From contig NZ_JAUSYH010000001.1 in the NCBI RefSeq assembly GCF_030816715.1, positions 3,720,001 to 3,784,000 of the forward strand: a stretch of 64,000 nt of DNA, given 5' to 3'. Made by a program: the position numbers and the translations under genes. Shown here one piece after another: positions 17,730 through 25,680 of the stretch. Source of the stretch: Streptomyces achromogenes. Lineage in GTDB: Bacteria; Actinomycetota; Actinomycetes; Streptomycetales; Streptomycetaceae. Position 1 is the first letter of the stretch; each line of letters opens with the position of its first letter. Below the pieces are notes generated by a model that was given only the letters and a program-made list of their open reading frames with translations, was not told where the DNA came from and did no database searches.

Positions 17730-17933
17730 GGAGGGCTTTCCGTCGAGGGGCCCGGGCACGTCTCGTTCTCGCGGGATGTCTCTCGCGGTGACACGGGTGC
17801 ACCGGGTCCGGGGTGGGCAACGCGAAGGGCCCGACGCGTGTCACGGGCCGGGGGTGTCCAGGGTACGACGGGGCGGGGTCGTTCGCCGGGGGCTGTGGAC
17901 AACCGCGGGGGCCGGTGTGGGGCGATGACCGGA

Positions 17934-17984
17934 TCTTTTCGGCCCTGCCCTCTTTTCGGCACTGCCCTCTTTTCGGCACCGCGG
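17934..17984. repeat. Three tandem 17-bp repeats upstream of mfd
   Basis: Unit TCTTTTCGGCACTGCCC is present three times head to tail with minor changes. It contains TTTT runs that are unusual in this GC-rich background. It lies about 200 bp upstream of the mfd start, so it could belong to the promoter region; on the other strand each unit carries AAAAGA. Function unknown. Confidence 0.85.
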
Positions 17985-18067
17985 TGTCTCGGCCCCACGG
18001 CCCTACCGGCCCTACGGCCCTGCGCGGAGTTGATGCCACCGCCCCGGCCACGCCGCGAGCACGCGGA

Positions 18068-18110
18068 AGCCCGGCACCGAGAAGACCCCCGTCCTTCTCG
18101 ATGCCGGGCT
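18068..18110 (-). terminator. Terminator hairpin of the ABC exporter operon
   Basis: Left arm 18068-18084 and right arm 18094-18110 pair over 17 bp with one G-U, around a nine-base loop, 26 bp after the permease stop codon. Confidence 0.85.
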
Positions 18111-18136
18111 GTTCGGGGAAGCCGGACCCCTCGCGG

Positions 18137-20716
18137 CTAGTCCGTCGCGATCGCGTTCAGGACGTTCATGCGGCCCGCGCGGAACGCCGGGATCAGTGCC
18201 GCGAACAGGCCCACGAACGCGGAGCCGATGAACACGCCGATGATGGTCGGCCACGGGATGTCGAGGACGTCCAGCCCCTGGAGGGCGAGGAGCTGCTGGG
18301 CGGTCGCGCCCCAGCCCATGCCCAGCCCGAGGCCGAGCAGGGCGCCGAACAGGGCGATGACGACCGACTCCATGCGGATCATGCGGCGCAGCTGGCGGCG
18401 GGAGAGACCGATCGCCCGCATCAGGCCGATCTCCCGGGTGCGCTCCACCACCGACAGGGCCAGGGTGTTCACCACGCCGAGGACGGCGACGATGATCGCG
18501 AGGGCGAGCAGGCCGTAGATCAGGTTCAGCAGCTGCCCGATCTGGTCCTTCAGCTCCTGCTTGTAGTCGGTCTGGTCGCGCACGACGTACTGCGGGTAGT
18601 CGTGCAGCGCCGACTTCAGAGCCGTGTACGCGGCGTCCTGCTGCCCGTCCTTCGCCGAGGCGAAGACCAGCTGGTCCAGCGGCAGCTTGCCGGCCGGGAC
18701 GTACTTCTTGAGGGTGGCGATGGAGGTGTACATCGCGCCCTGGTCGATGACGCCGTCGCTGCTGGTGATGGCGCGGACCGTCAGCCGGGCGGTGGATCCG
18801 TTCTTGAAGGCCACGGAGATCTGGGAGCCGAGCTTGACCTTGTGGTCCTCGGCGAACTTCTCGTGGACGGACATCGAGTCGAGGCGGTAGGCGTCGGCGA
18901 GCTTGCCGGCGACGGTCTCGACACGCAGGTCGGTCGCGTAGGTCGGGTCGGCCGCCGTGATCGACGTGTCGTCGAGGGTCTTGCCGTCGGGGGTGGTGAA
19001 GTCGGCCTGGGTCCCCTTGTACTCGGTGACCCGCTCCAGACCCGGGACCGACTTGATCGCCTGCACCGCGTCGGCGGTCACGCGCTCGCCCTTGTCGCTC
19101 TGGATAATGAAGTCCGTGCCGACGCTTTTGTCGAGTTCCTCGGTGGCCGAGGCGACCATGGAGGAGCCGACCACCGACAGGCAGGCGACCAGCGCGAGGC
19201 CGATCATGAGGGCCGCGCCCGTGGCGCCGGTGCGGCGCGGGTTGCGCAGCGCGTTGCGCTCCGCCATCCGTCCGACCGGGCCGAACGCCCTCAGCAGGAC
19301 CGCGCCCAGCACCCGCACCACGCCGCCGGCCAGCAGCGGGCCGATCACCACGAAGCCGATCAGGCTCAGCACCACGCCGAGGCCCAGCCACATCGAGCCC
19401 TCGGCGGCCTTGTCGGCGACGGAGGCGAGGTAGAGGCCCGCGCCGCCGCCGACGGTGAGCAGCAGGCCGATGACGGCCCGCACGACGCCCGCCTTGGCGT
19501 CGGCCGGGGCGCCGGCGTCGCGCAGCGCGGCCATCGGGGAGACCTTGCCGGCGCGGCGGGCCGGCAGGTAGGCCGCCAGCACCGTGACGACGATGCCGAG
19601 GACCATGCCGACCACCGGGGTCGTCCAGGCGACCGTCAGGTCGTCGGTGGAGAGGTTCATGCCGGTCATGCTCATGAGCTTCATCAGGCCGACGGCGATG
19701 CCGACGCCCGCGCCGACGCCGAGGACGGAGCCGACCACGCCGAGCAGCAGGGCCTCCACGAGGACGGACCGGTTGACCTGCTTGCGGCTGGAGCCGATGG
19801 CCCGCATCAGGCCGATCTCACGGGTGCGCTGGGCGACCAGCATCGAGAAGGTGTTGATGATCAGGAAGATGCCGACGAGGAAGGCGATCCCGGCGAAGCC
19901 GAGCATCGCGTACTTCATCACGTCCAGGAAGCTCCCGACGTCCTTGCGGTTGGCGTCCGCGGTCTCCTTGGCGGTCTGCACCTTGTAGTCGGCGCCGATC
20001 CCGGCCGCGACGTTCTTCTTCAGCTGTTCGTCGCTGACCCCGGCCGCGGCCGTGACGTTGACGTTCGTGAAGACGTTCGCCTCCCCGACCAGCGCCTTCT
20101 GCGCGGTCGCGGTGTCCAGGTAGAAGATCGCCGCGCCGGGGTTGGTGACCTGGAAGGCGGCGATGCCGGAGATCTTCGCGGTGTGCGTGCCGACCGCGGT
20201 GATCACTCCGATCTCGTCGCCGAGCTTCAGGTGGTGCTTGTCGGCGGTGTCCTCGTCGACCATGATCTGGCCGGAGCCCTTGGGCGCCGCGCCTTCGGTG
20301 ATCTTCATGGTGCGGGCTTCGTTGGCGTTCCAGCCGCCGACGATGGTGGGCGCGCCGCTGGACGGCGACAGGCTGTCCTTGTCGGCGTCGACGACCGTCG
20401 CCGCGCTGGTGAAGACCGAGCCCTCCGCGGACTTCACGCCCGGCGCCTTGCGGACCTCGTCGAGCACGGAGGCCGGCATGACCGGCGGCTTGCCGTTGTC
20501 GGCGGTCGTCTCACCGGTGTCCGAGGCGCCCTTCGCGCTCACCGTCACATCGGAGGAGGTGGCGGCGAAGAGCTTGTCGAACGTCGTGTTCATGGTGTCG
20601 GTGAACACCAGCGTCCCGCAGACGAACGCCACGGACAGCAGGACCGCCACGGCCGACAGGGCCATGCGTCCCTTGTGCGCGAAGAAGTTGCGCATCGAGG
20701 TCTTCAGCACGGTCAT
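18137..20716 (-). CDS. MacB/FtsX-type ABC transporter permease
   Basis: 859 aa with two FtsX-like modules. Each has a membrane segment, a large extracytoplasmic domain and three more membrane segments; the second module follows a long membrane-rich linker. Characteristic motifs are RTREIGLMRAIG (after both extracytoplasmic domains), INTFSMLVAQ and VVNTLALSVVE. The N-terminus MTVLKTSMRNFFAHKGRMALSA is typical of these proteins. The ATG (20716) overlaps the TGA of the ATPase gene as ATGA, so the two form a coupled operon and one exporter. Mechanotransmission-type export of a lipoprotein, lipid or antimicrobial is the family role. The substrate cannot be read from the sequence, and no two-component system lies beside it. 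Confidence 0.93.
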   Translation of the reverse strand: MTVLKTSMRNFFAHKGRMALSAVAVLLSVAFVCGTLVFTDTMNTTFDKLFAATSSDVTVSAKGASDTGETTADNGKPPVMPASVLDEVRKAPGVKSAEGSVFTSAATVVDADKDSLSPSSGAPTIVGGWNANEARTMKITEGAAPKGSGQIMVDEDTADKHHLKLGDEIGVITAVGTHTAKISGIAAFQVTNPGAAIFYLDTATAQKALVGEANVFTNVNVTAAAGVSDEQLKKNVAAGIGADYKVQTAKETADANRKDVGSFLDVMKYAMLGFAGIAFLVGIFLIINTFSMLVAQRTREIGLMRAIGSSRKQVNRSVLVEALLLGVVGSVLGVGAGVGIAVGLMKLMSMTGMNLSTDDLTVAWTTPVVGMVLGIVVTVLAAYLPARRAGKVSPMAALRDAGAPADAKAGVVRAVIGLLLTVGGGAGLYLASVADKAAEGSMWLGLGVVLSLIGFVVIGPLLAGGVVRVLGAVLLRAFGPVGRMAERNALRNPRRTGATGAALMIGLALVACLSVVGSSMVASATEELDKSVGTDFIIQSDKGERVTADAVQAIKSVPGLERVTEYKGTQADFTTPDGKTLDDTSITAADPTYATDLRVETVAGKLADAYRLDSMSVHEKFAEDHKVKLGSQISVAFKNGSTARLTVRAITSSDGVIDQGAMYTSIATLKKYVPAGKLPLDQLVFASAKDGQQDAAYTALKSALHDYPQYVVRDQTDYKQELKDQIGQLLNLIYGLLALAIIVAVLGVVNTLALSVVERTREIGLMRAIGLSRRQLRRMIRMESVVIALFGALLGLGLGMGWGATAQQLLALQGLDVLDIPWPTIIGVFIGSAFVGLFAALIPAFRAGRMNVLNAIATD

Positions 20717-21501
20717 GACGTACGCCCCCGCGCGTCGAAGTCCTTCATGCGGTCGAGGACGGTCTCGGCGGTCGGCTTGAACATCTCGTCGACGATCCTG
20801 CCGTCCGCGAGGTACAGCACCCGGTCCGCGTAGGAGGCGGCGACCGGGTCGTGCGTGACCATCACGATGGTCTGGCCCAGGTCGTCCACCGAGCGGCGCA
20901 GGAAGCCGAGGACCTCGGCGCCGGCGCGCGAGTCGAGGTTTCCGGTGGGCTCGTCCCCGAAGATGATCTCCGGGCGGGCGGCGAGGGCGCGGGCCACGGC
21001 GACGCGCTGCTGCTGACCGCCGGAGAGCTGGGTGGGACGGTGCTTGAGTCGGTCGGCGAGCCCGACGGTCTCCACGACCTGGCTCAGCCACGCCTTGTCG
21101 GGCTTGCGGCCGGCTATGTCCATGGGCAGCGTGATGTTCTCGAGCGCGTTCAGGGTGGGCAGCAGGTTGAACGCCTGGAAGATGAACCCGATCCGGTCCC
21201 GGCGCAGCTTGGTGAGCTTCTTGTCCTTCAGCCCGGTGATCTCGGTCTCGTCCAGGTAGATCTGGCCCGACGAGACGGTGTCGAGACCGGCGAGGCAGTG
21301 CATCAGCGTGGACTTGCCGGACCCCGAGGGGCCCATGATCGCGGTGAACTGGCCACGGGTGATGTCCACGTCGACGTGGTCGAGGGCGACGACCCGGGTC
21401 TCCCCGGACCCGTACGCCTTGACGACCTGTCGCGCTCGCGCGGCAACGGCCGTACGCCCTCCAGTGCCCCCGTGCCTGGGAATGGTCACAGCCGAAGTCA
21501 C
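20713..21501 (-). CDS. MacB/LolD-family ABC transporter ATPase
   Basis: 262 aa. It has Walker A GPSGSGKST, Q-loop FIFQAFNLLPTLNALENI, signature LSGGQQQRVAVARAL, Walker B IIFGDEPT with D-loop GNLDS, and H-loop VMVTHD, all intact. It powers the permease encoded directly downstream, with which it overlaps by four bases. The C-terminal tail (TAETVLDRMKDFDARGRTS) extends beyond the usual domain. It is the first gene of the operon; the promoter should lie in 21502-21600, where I see no clear consensus. Confidence 0.95.
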   Translation of the reverse strand: MTSAVTIPRHGGTGGRTAVAARARQVVKAYGSGETRVVALDHVDVDITRGQFTAIMGPSGSGKSTLMHCLAGLDTVSSGQIYLDETEITGLKDKKLTKLRRDRIGFIFQAFNLLPTLNALENITLPMDIAGRKPDKAWLSQVVETVGLADRLKHRPTQLSGGQQQRVAVARALAARPEIIFGDEPTGNLDSRAGAEVLGFLRRSVDDLGQTIVMVTHDPVAASYADRVLYLADGRIVDEMFKPTAETVLDRMKDFDARGRTS

Positions 21502-21664
21502 GGTCAGTCTCCTCAGTCGAAAATCTGCGGTGGACGAGCGCGCCGCACCGGTGTCGCCGGACGGTGTGCCGGCGGCGCCGGACGGTGAAGCGCCACGTCG
21601 AGAAGTGTGTCGGCGGGAGGCGGTCCCGCGCGCTGGTGCCCGGGCCCGTCTTCCCGGGGGGTTA

Positions 21665-21687
21665 ACCCCACCCCCCGTGGGTGGGGT
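21665..21687. terminator. C/G-only stem-loop upstream of the ABC operon
   Basis: ACCCCACCC, loop CCCGT, GGGTGGGGT: a perfect 9-bp stem. It lies about 165 bp before the ATPase start codon, so it may be a leader structure of that operon rather than a terminator. Confidence 0.4.
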
Positions 21688-21798
21688 CGGCCGCCCCGCC
21701 GGTCCCCGTACGCCCCCCGTCGACGGCGTAAAGCCAGGTTAAGGACGGCGGAGGGGGTTCTCCTCCTCCGACGGAACGAACCCGCCCCCAGCCGTAGT

Positions 21799-21855
21799 AC
21801 GGAGAGACCCCTAGGGGCTGTCCACCGCCAGGTGGAGAGGCACTCGGGGGTCTCT
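21799..21855. promoter_or_regulatory. Large inverted repeat with an inner hairpin
   Basis: GGAGAGACCCC at 21799-21809 pairs perfectly with GGGGTCTCTCC at 21845-21855. Inside it, CCACC and GGTGG (about 21820-21834) can form a second stem. No gene is close enough for an obvious terminator role; it could be a regulatory RNA or protein-binding element of the divergent region. Confidence 0.5.
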
Positions 21856-22012
21856 CCACCCTCGGCTCCGCCCAGGCTGGGCCCTCTCGTCGCGTGAGGA
21901 TCAAGTGGAAAGCCTGGTTCCGGCAGATGGATGCAGGGGGCACGCAGACGCGCGCCCGGCCCGGGGCCCCGGCACCGGCTTCCGCGGGCCCCGGTGCGGC
22001 CTCACGAGGGGC

Positions 22013-22108
22013 CTCGGCGCCGGCTTCCGCGCGGGCCTCGGCGCCGGCTTCCACGCGGGCCTCGGCGCCGGCTTCCGCGCGGGCGGGGGCACCGGCTTCC
22101 GCGCGGGC
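22013..22108. repeat. Four tandem 24-bp GC-rich repeats
   Basis: Unit CTCGGCGCCGGCTTCCGCGC plus GGGC occurs four times (22013, 22037, 22061, 22085); copy 2 has one change and copy 4 several near its start. A degenerate fifth copy lies just upstream. Each unit contains the palindrome GGCGCC. The period is a multiple of three, but the encoded peptides are low complexity. Confidence 0.85.
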
Positions 22109-22326
22109 GGGGGCGGGCGCGGGACGCGGCCCGACGCCCACGGAAAAGCCTCGGGTTAACGCGGGTAACACCCCAGGTGGGAGCCCGTTTCGCATAGCAA
22201 GCGCATACCGACCGACCAGTTTGGCGAAAAGGCTTCGCAGCGACCGTACTCCCGAGTAACGTGCCTCCCTCGCCCCCCACCTCCCTGCGGTCCGCCGCCT
22301 CGGATCCGAGCCATGCAAGGAGCGGG

Positions 22327-22812
22327 ATGTCCCACGACCCGTCGTCCCCCCACCCGTCCTACCCCTACCCCTCGTCCCCCCACCCGACCTACCCCTGGCA
22401 GCCGCCGCCTCCACAGCCCGAGCCACAGCGACCGCGCCCGGACCGCCACGCCCCCCTCGGCCGCCACAGCGATCTGCGGATCCTGCGCGGCGCCTACCGC
22501 CGTCAGCGACGCGTGGCCACCCTCACCGCGCTCGGGTACTTCGTCGTCTTCCTCGTCCTGTCGGCGTTCGCGCCATCCCTGATGACCGCCACACCCGCCC
22601 CGGGCCTCCCCGTCGGACTGCTGCTCGCCCTGCTCCAACTCCCGGTCACCTGGCTGGCGATCGCCCTGTACGAGCGCACCGCCCGCCGGCACGTCGACCC
22701 GCTCGCCGACCGCATCCGCAAACTCGCCGAGATCGACGCAAGACGGGACACCCGCACCGCACGGGACACCCGGGACCGGCGCGCAACGCGCCCCGGGGAG
22801 GCCCGACGATGA
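22327..22812 (+). CDS. DUF485 membrane protein, partner of the downstream symporter
   Basis: 161 aa from the ATG at 22327, with AAGGAG five bases upstream. The first 45 residues are Pro/Ser/His/Tyr-rich and probably disordered. Then comes the DUF485 core: LRGAYRRQRRVATLTALGYFVVFLVLSAF, a second membrane helix LPVGLLLALLQLPVTWLAIALYERTA, and a charged tail. DUF485 proteins are usually encoded directly before ActP-type sodium/solute symporters, and the stop here overlaps the symporter ATG as ATGA. The long Pro-rich N-terminus is unlike the roughly 100-aa proteobacterial members. The exact role beside the transporter is not established. Confidence 0.9.
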   Translation: MSHDPSSPHPSYPYPSSPHPTYPWQPPPPQPEPQRPRPDRHAPLGRHSDLRILRGAYRRQRRVATLTALGYFVVFLVLSAFAPSLMTATPAPGLPVGLLLALLQLPVTWLAIALYERTARRHVDPLADRIRKLAEIDARRDTRTARDTRDRRATRPGEARR

Positions 22813-24419
22813 CGGAGCTCACCGGCGACGCCCAGACCATGTCCCTCGTGGCGTTCACCGCCGTCGCCACGATCACGCTGCTGCTGTGCGTGATGACCGG
22901 CCCCGACCGCGACGACCTCGACGAGTTCTACACCGGCTACCGCTCGCTCTCCCCGCTGCGCAACGGCCTGGCCGTCGCGGGCGACTACATCTCCGCCGCC
23001 ACCGTCCTGGGCACCGGCGGGGTGATCGCCCTGTGCGGCTACGACGGCGTGGTCCTCGCCCTCAGCACCGTGCTCTCCCTGATGCTGCTGATGTTCCTGC
23101 TGGCCGAACCGCTGCGCAACGCGGGCCGGTTCACCATGGGCGACGCGCTCGCCCGCCGGCTGCCGGGCCGCGCGGTGCGCATGACGGCGTGCGCGGTCAC
23201 CCTCGCCGCGCTCCTGCCGATGATGCTCGTCCAGCTCGCCGGCACCGGCCAGCTCCTCGCCTTCATCCTCGGCTTCTCCGGCGACTCGGTGAAGACGGGC
23301 TGCGTCGTCTGCATGGGCGTACTGATGATCAGCTACGCGGCCATCGGCGGCATGAAGGGCACCGCCCTCATCCAGATGCTGAAGATCGTCACGCTGCTCG
23401 GCTCCGGCACGGTCATCGCGGTGATCATCCTGTACCGCTTCGACGGCAGCCCCGGCGCGCTCTTCGACGCGGCGGCCGAGGGGAGCGGGGTCGGCGACGC
23501 CTTCCTGCGCTCCGGCCTGGAGTTCGCGGGCGGCCCCTACCCCCGCCTCGACATGATCGTCTCCCAGCTGTCGGTCGTGCTGGGCGGCGCGTGCCTGCCC
23601 CACATCACCATGCGCATGTACACCGCCTCCAGCGCCCGCCAGGTGCGCCGCTCGATGTCCTGGGCGGTGTCCGGCGTCGCCCTGTTCGTGCTGGTCATGA
23701 CGGTCGTCGGGTTCGGCGCCACCGCGCTCGTCGGCCGCGCGCTGATCGCCCGGGCCGACCCCCGGGGCAACACCGCCTACCTGCTGGGCTCCCGGGCCGC
23801 GTTCGGCGCCGACGTGTCCACCGCCGAGACCCTCCTCTTCACCACCGTCACGACGGCGATCTTCCTCACCGTCCTCGCCTCGGTCGCCGGCATGATCCTC
23901 GCCTGCGCCAACTCCCTCGCCCACGACGTGTTCGCCGCGCAGAAGCCACGGACGTCCCCGCGGCGCGAGATGCTCGTGGCCCGGCTGTCCGCCCTCGCGG
24001 TCGGCGTCCCGACGATCCTGCTGGCCACCCAGGTCCAGCACCGCAGCCTCCAGCCCCTGGTCACCCTCTCCTTCTGCCTGGGGGCGTCGGCCCTCGCCCC
24101 GGCCCTCGTCTACAGCCTCTTCTGGCGCCGCTACACCCGCACGGGCCTGCTCACCACGCTCATCGGCGGGACCGTGTCCGTCCTGCTCCTCATGCCGGGC
24201 ACGAACCTGGTCTCCGGCTCGCCCGTCTCCGCCTTCCCCGAGGCCGACTTCAACTGGTTCCCGTTCACCACCACCGGCATCGTCACCGTCCCGCTGGGCT
24301 TCGCCCTCGGCTGGCTGGGGACGGCGCTCTCGGGCCACCGCAAGGCGGAGGAGCAGCGCCGCCGGTACGAGGAGGTGGAGGGCTGGATCCTGGCGGGCGC
24401 GGTCCGCAGGGGCGACTGA
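22809..24419 (+). CDS. Sodium:solute symporter, acetate permease (ActP)-like
   Basis: 536 aa with about 13 hydrophobic segments. SSSF hallmarks are the early helix followed by DDLDEFYTGYRSLSPLRNGLAVAGDYISAATVLGTGG, then YAAIGGMKGTALIQMLK, and a late LACANSLAHDVFA. These patterns, and the overlapping DUF485 gene, match cation/acetate symporters of the ActP branch, so monocarboxylate uptake is the best guess. The substrate is not proven. Residue D in GDYISAAT is conserved in the family. The gene is convergent with the coiled-coil gene across a (CATG)n palindrome that could end transcription of both. Confidence 0.92.
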   Translation: MTELTGDAQTMSLVAFTAVATITLLLCVMTGPDRDDLDEFYTGYRSLSPLRNGLAVAGDYISAATVLGTGGVIALCGYDGVVLALSTVLSLMLLMFLLAEPLRNAGRFTMGDALARRLPGRAVRMTACAVTLAALLPMMLVQLAGTGQLLAFILGFSGDSVKTGCVVCMGVLMISYAAIGGMKGTALIQMLKIVTLLGSGTVIAVIILYRFDGSPGALFDAAAEGSGVGDAFLRSGLEFAGGPYPRLDMIVSQLSVVLGGACLPHITMRMYTASSARQVRRSMSWAVSGVALFVLVMTVVGFGATALVGRALIARADPRGNTAYLLGSRAAFGADVSTAETLLFTTVTTAIFLTVLASVAGMILACANSLAHDVFAAQKPRTSPRREMLVARLSALAVGVPTILLATQVQHRSLQPLVTLSFCLGASALAPALVYSLFWRRYTRTGLLTTLIGGTVSVLLLMPGTNLVSGSPVSAFPEADFNWFPFTTTGIVTVPLGFALGWLGTALSGHRKAEEQRRRYEEVEGWILAGAVRRGD

Positions 24420-24469
24420 CCCGGCAACCGACGCCCGCCCCTCACGCGCGCGGGCAGGCGGGCGGGCAG

Positions 24470-24516
24470 GCATGCATGCATGCATGCATGCATGGATACA
24501 TGCATGCATGCATGCA
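24470..24516. repeat. (CATG)n palindromic tetranucleotide repeat, cruciform-like
   Basis: About six CATG units, the four bases GATA, then about four and a half more CATG units. The arms 24477-24494 and 24499-24516 are perfectly complementary (18 bp), and each arm is also self-complementary. It is 50% A+T, in strong contrast to surrounding DNA. It lies between two convergent genes (stops at 24419 and 24569) and could act as a bidirectional terminator. Repeated GCATGC and ATGCAT sites make it prone to slippage. Confidence 0.9.
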
Positions 24517-24568
24517 GGTCGAACGAGCACAGGGGTCGCCGGGCGACCGGATCACCGGCCGGCGGTCG

Positions 24569-25453
24569 TCAGTCGACCGCACGGCCGGTGAGCGCGGTCA
24601 GGCTGTTGCGGACGTGATCCATGTGCGCCTGGACGTCCTCCCCGCGCGCGCCGTGCTCCCGCAGGACGCGCTCCGTCTCCCGTTCGGTGCGCTCCTCCCG
24701 GGCGCGCGCCTCGGCGAGGATCCCGGCCGCACGCGCGTGTGCCTCCTCCTGACCGCGGCGGGCCGACTCCTCGGCCTCGGCGAAGGCCTGCTTCGCCTCG
24801 GACAGCGCCGCCTCGGCGCGCGCCACCGCACCGGCGTGCCGCGCGTCGAGGGCGGCGGCCCGCTCGGCGGCCTCGTCCTCCACCGCGGCCCACCGCTCGG
24901 CGTGCTCCCTGTGCTGCTCGGCGAGCATCGCGGCGGTGCGCTGGCGCACCTCGCGCAGGGCGGCCAGCGCCTCGCCCCGGTTCTCCTTCACCTCGCGCCG
25001 GGCGCCGATGCGGACCTCGTCGGCCTCGGCGCGCGCCGCGAGCAGCCGCTGCCGTGCGCGCTCCTCGGCCTCCGCGCGCAACGCGTCCGCCTCCTCCTGC
25101 GCCGCCCGTCGCGTCCCGAGGGCGCACGACTCGGCGTGCGCGACCTCGTCCGCCGCCGCACGCCGCGCACACGCGCGCACGTCCTCCGCCTCCTCGGTCG
25201 CGAGCTGGAGAACGCGCTGTGCACGCTCCCCCAGCACGTCGTAGGTCTGCGGCGCGAGCCCCGTCACGACCTCGCGCAACCGCTCGGCCTCCTCCTCCAT
25301 CCGCCGGGCGAGGACGGTGAGCCGCGCGGCCCGCTCCCACGCCGCGTCCCGGTCGGCGCAGAGCGCGGCCGTGTACGCCTCGACCTGCTCGGGACGGTAG
25401 CCGCGGCCGCGAACGGTCACGAACCCCGGCGGTGACACCGATGCGCTGCTCAT
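24569..25453 (-). CDS. DivIVA/FilP-like coiled-coil protein
   Basis: 294 aa from the ATG at 25453. The N-terminus FVTVRGRGYRPEQVEAYTAAL is a DivIVA-type domain start. The rest is an almost unbroken Ala/Glu/Arg-rich coiled coil (EEAEDVRACARRAAADE, AEERARQRLLAARAEADEVR) without membrane segments. Streptomyces has several such proteins, often mislabelled cellulose-binding proteins, related to the filament-forming Scy/FilP polarity proteins. A cytoskeletal or polar scaffold role is inferred from composition only. An in-frame start 26 codons upstream adds a basic Cys-containing stretch that is unlikely to be real. Confidence 0.85.
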   Translation of the reverse strand: MSSASVSPPGFVTVRGRGYRPEQVEAYTAALCADRDAAWERAARLTVLARRMEEEAERLREVVTGLAPQTYDVLGERAQRVLQLATEEAEDVRACARRAAADEVAHAESCALGTRRAAQEEADALRAEAEERARQRLLAARAEADEVRIGARREVKENRGEALAALREVRQRTAAMLAEQHREHAERWAAVEDEAAERAAALDARHAGAVARAEAALSEAKQAFAEAEESARRGQEEAHARAAGILAEARAREERTERETERVLREHGARGEDVQAHMDHVRNSLTALTGRAVD

Positions 25454-25600
25454 CCTTGAACCCCTCGCCACCCGACGGACACGACATGATGATTTCGCGC
25501 ATATCTTGATGTATCGGGCGTAAGTGTTCATAACGCGACACTCCGCGTTCAGGTCCCGGTCACCGACGTCACCACCCCGGCCACCACCCGGACACGAAAA

Positions 25601-25632
25601 GGCCGGACCCGGTCTTCCGACCGGGCCCGGCC
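25601..25632 (-). terminator. Rho-independent terminator of the deaminase/SUKH-4 operon
   Basis: Arms 25601-25614 and 25619-25632 form a 14-bp stem with one G-U and a TTCC loop. On the minus strand the stem is followed directly by TTTT, a classical intrinsic terminator, about 50 bp after the stop of the Imm35/deaminase/SUKH-4 gene. Confidence 0.92.
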
Positions 25633-25680
25633 CGCACTCCGTCCCGCGTTCCGCGTCCTGTGGGGTTCAGCGAACACCCG

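Larger units (their letters stand above)
17730..18136. other. Intergenic region between mfd and the ABC permease gene
   Basis: Holds the mfd promoter region, a 17-bp tandem repeat (17934-17984) and the terminator hairpin of the ABC operon (18068-18110). There is also a short run of GGCCCTACG-like repeats about 17996-18024. No open frame here has a ribosome binding site or protein-like composition. Confidence 0.6.
21502..22326. other. Long intergenic region (825 bp) with hairpins and 24-bp repeats
   Basis: Divergent region between the ABC exporter operon (-) and the DUF485/symporter operon (+). It contains a G/C-only hairpin (21665-21687), a large two-part inverted repeat (21799-21855), four tandem 24-bp repeats (22013-22108) and, near 22219-22250, a weak promoter-like TTGGCG followed 18 bp later by CGTACT for the + strand operon. 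Frames spanning the repeats encode only Ala/Ser/Pro- or Ala/Glu/Gly-rich low complexity and lack good starts, so I call no gene. Confidence 0.6.

Noticed and set aside
22013..22108. Candidate CRISPR-like array
   Set aside because: Units are directly adjacent with no spacers, and no cas genes are in the window.
21894..22259. Possible 121-aa Ala/Ser/Pro protein across the 24-bp repeats
   Set aside because: The repeat unit keeps frame, but the start is a GTG with no ribosome binding site, the composition is low complexity only, and other frames are equally open.
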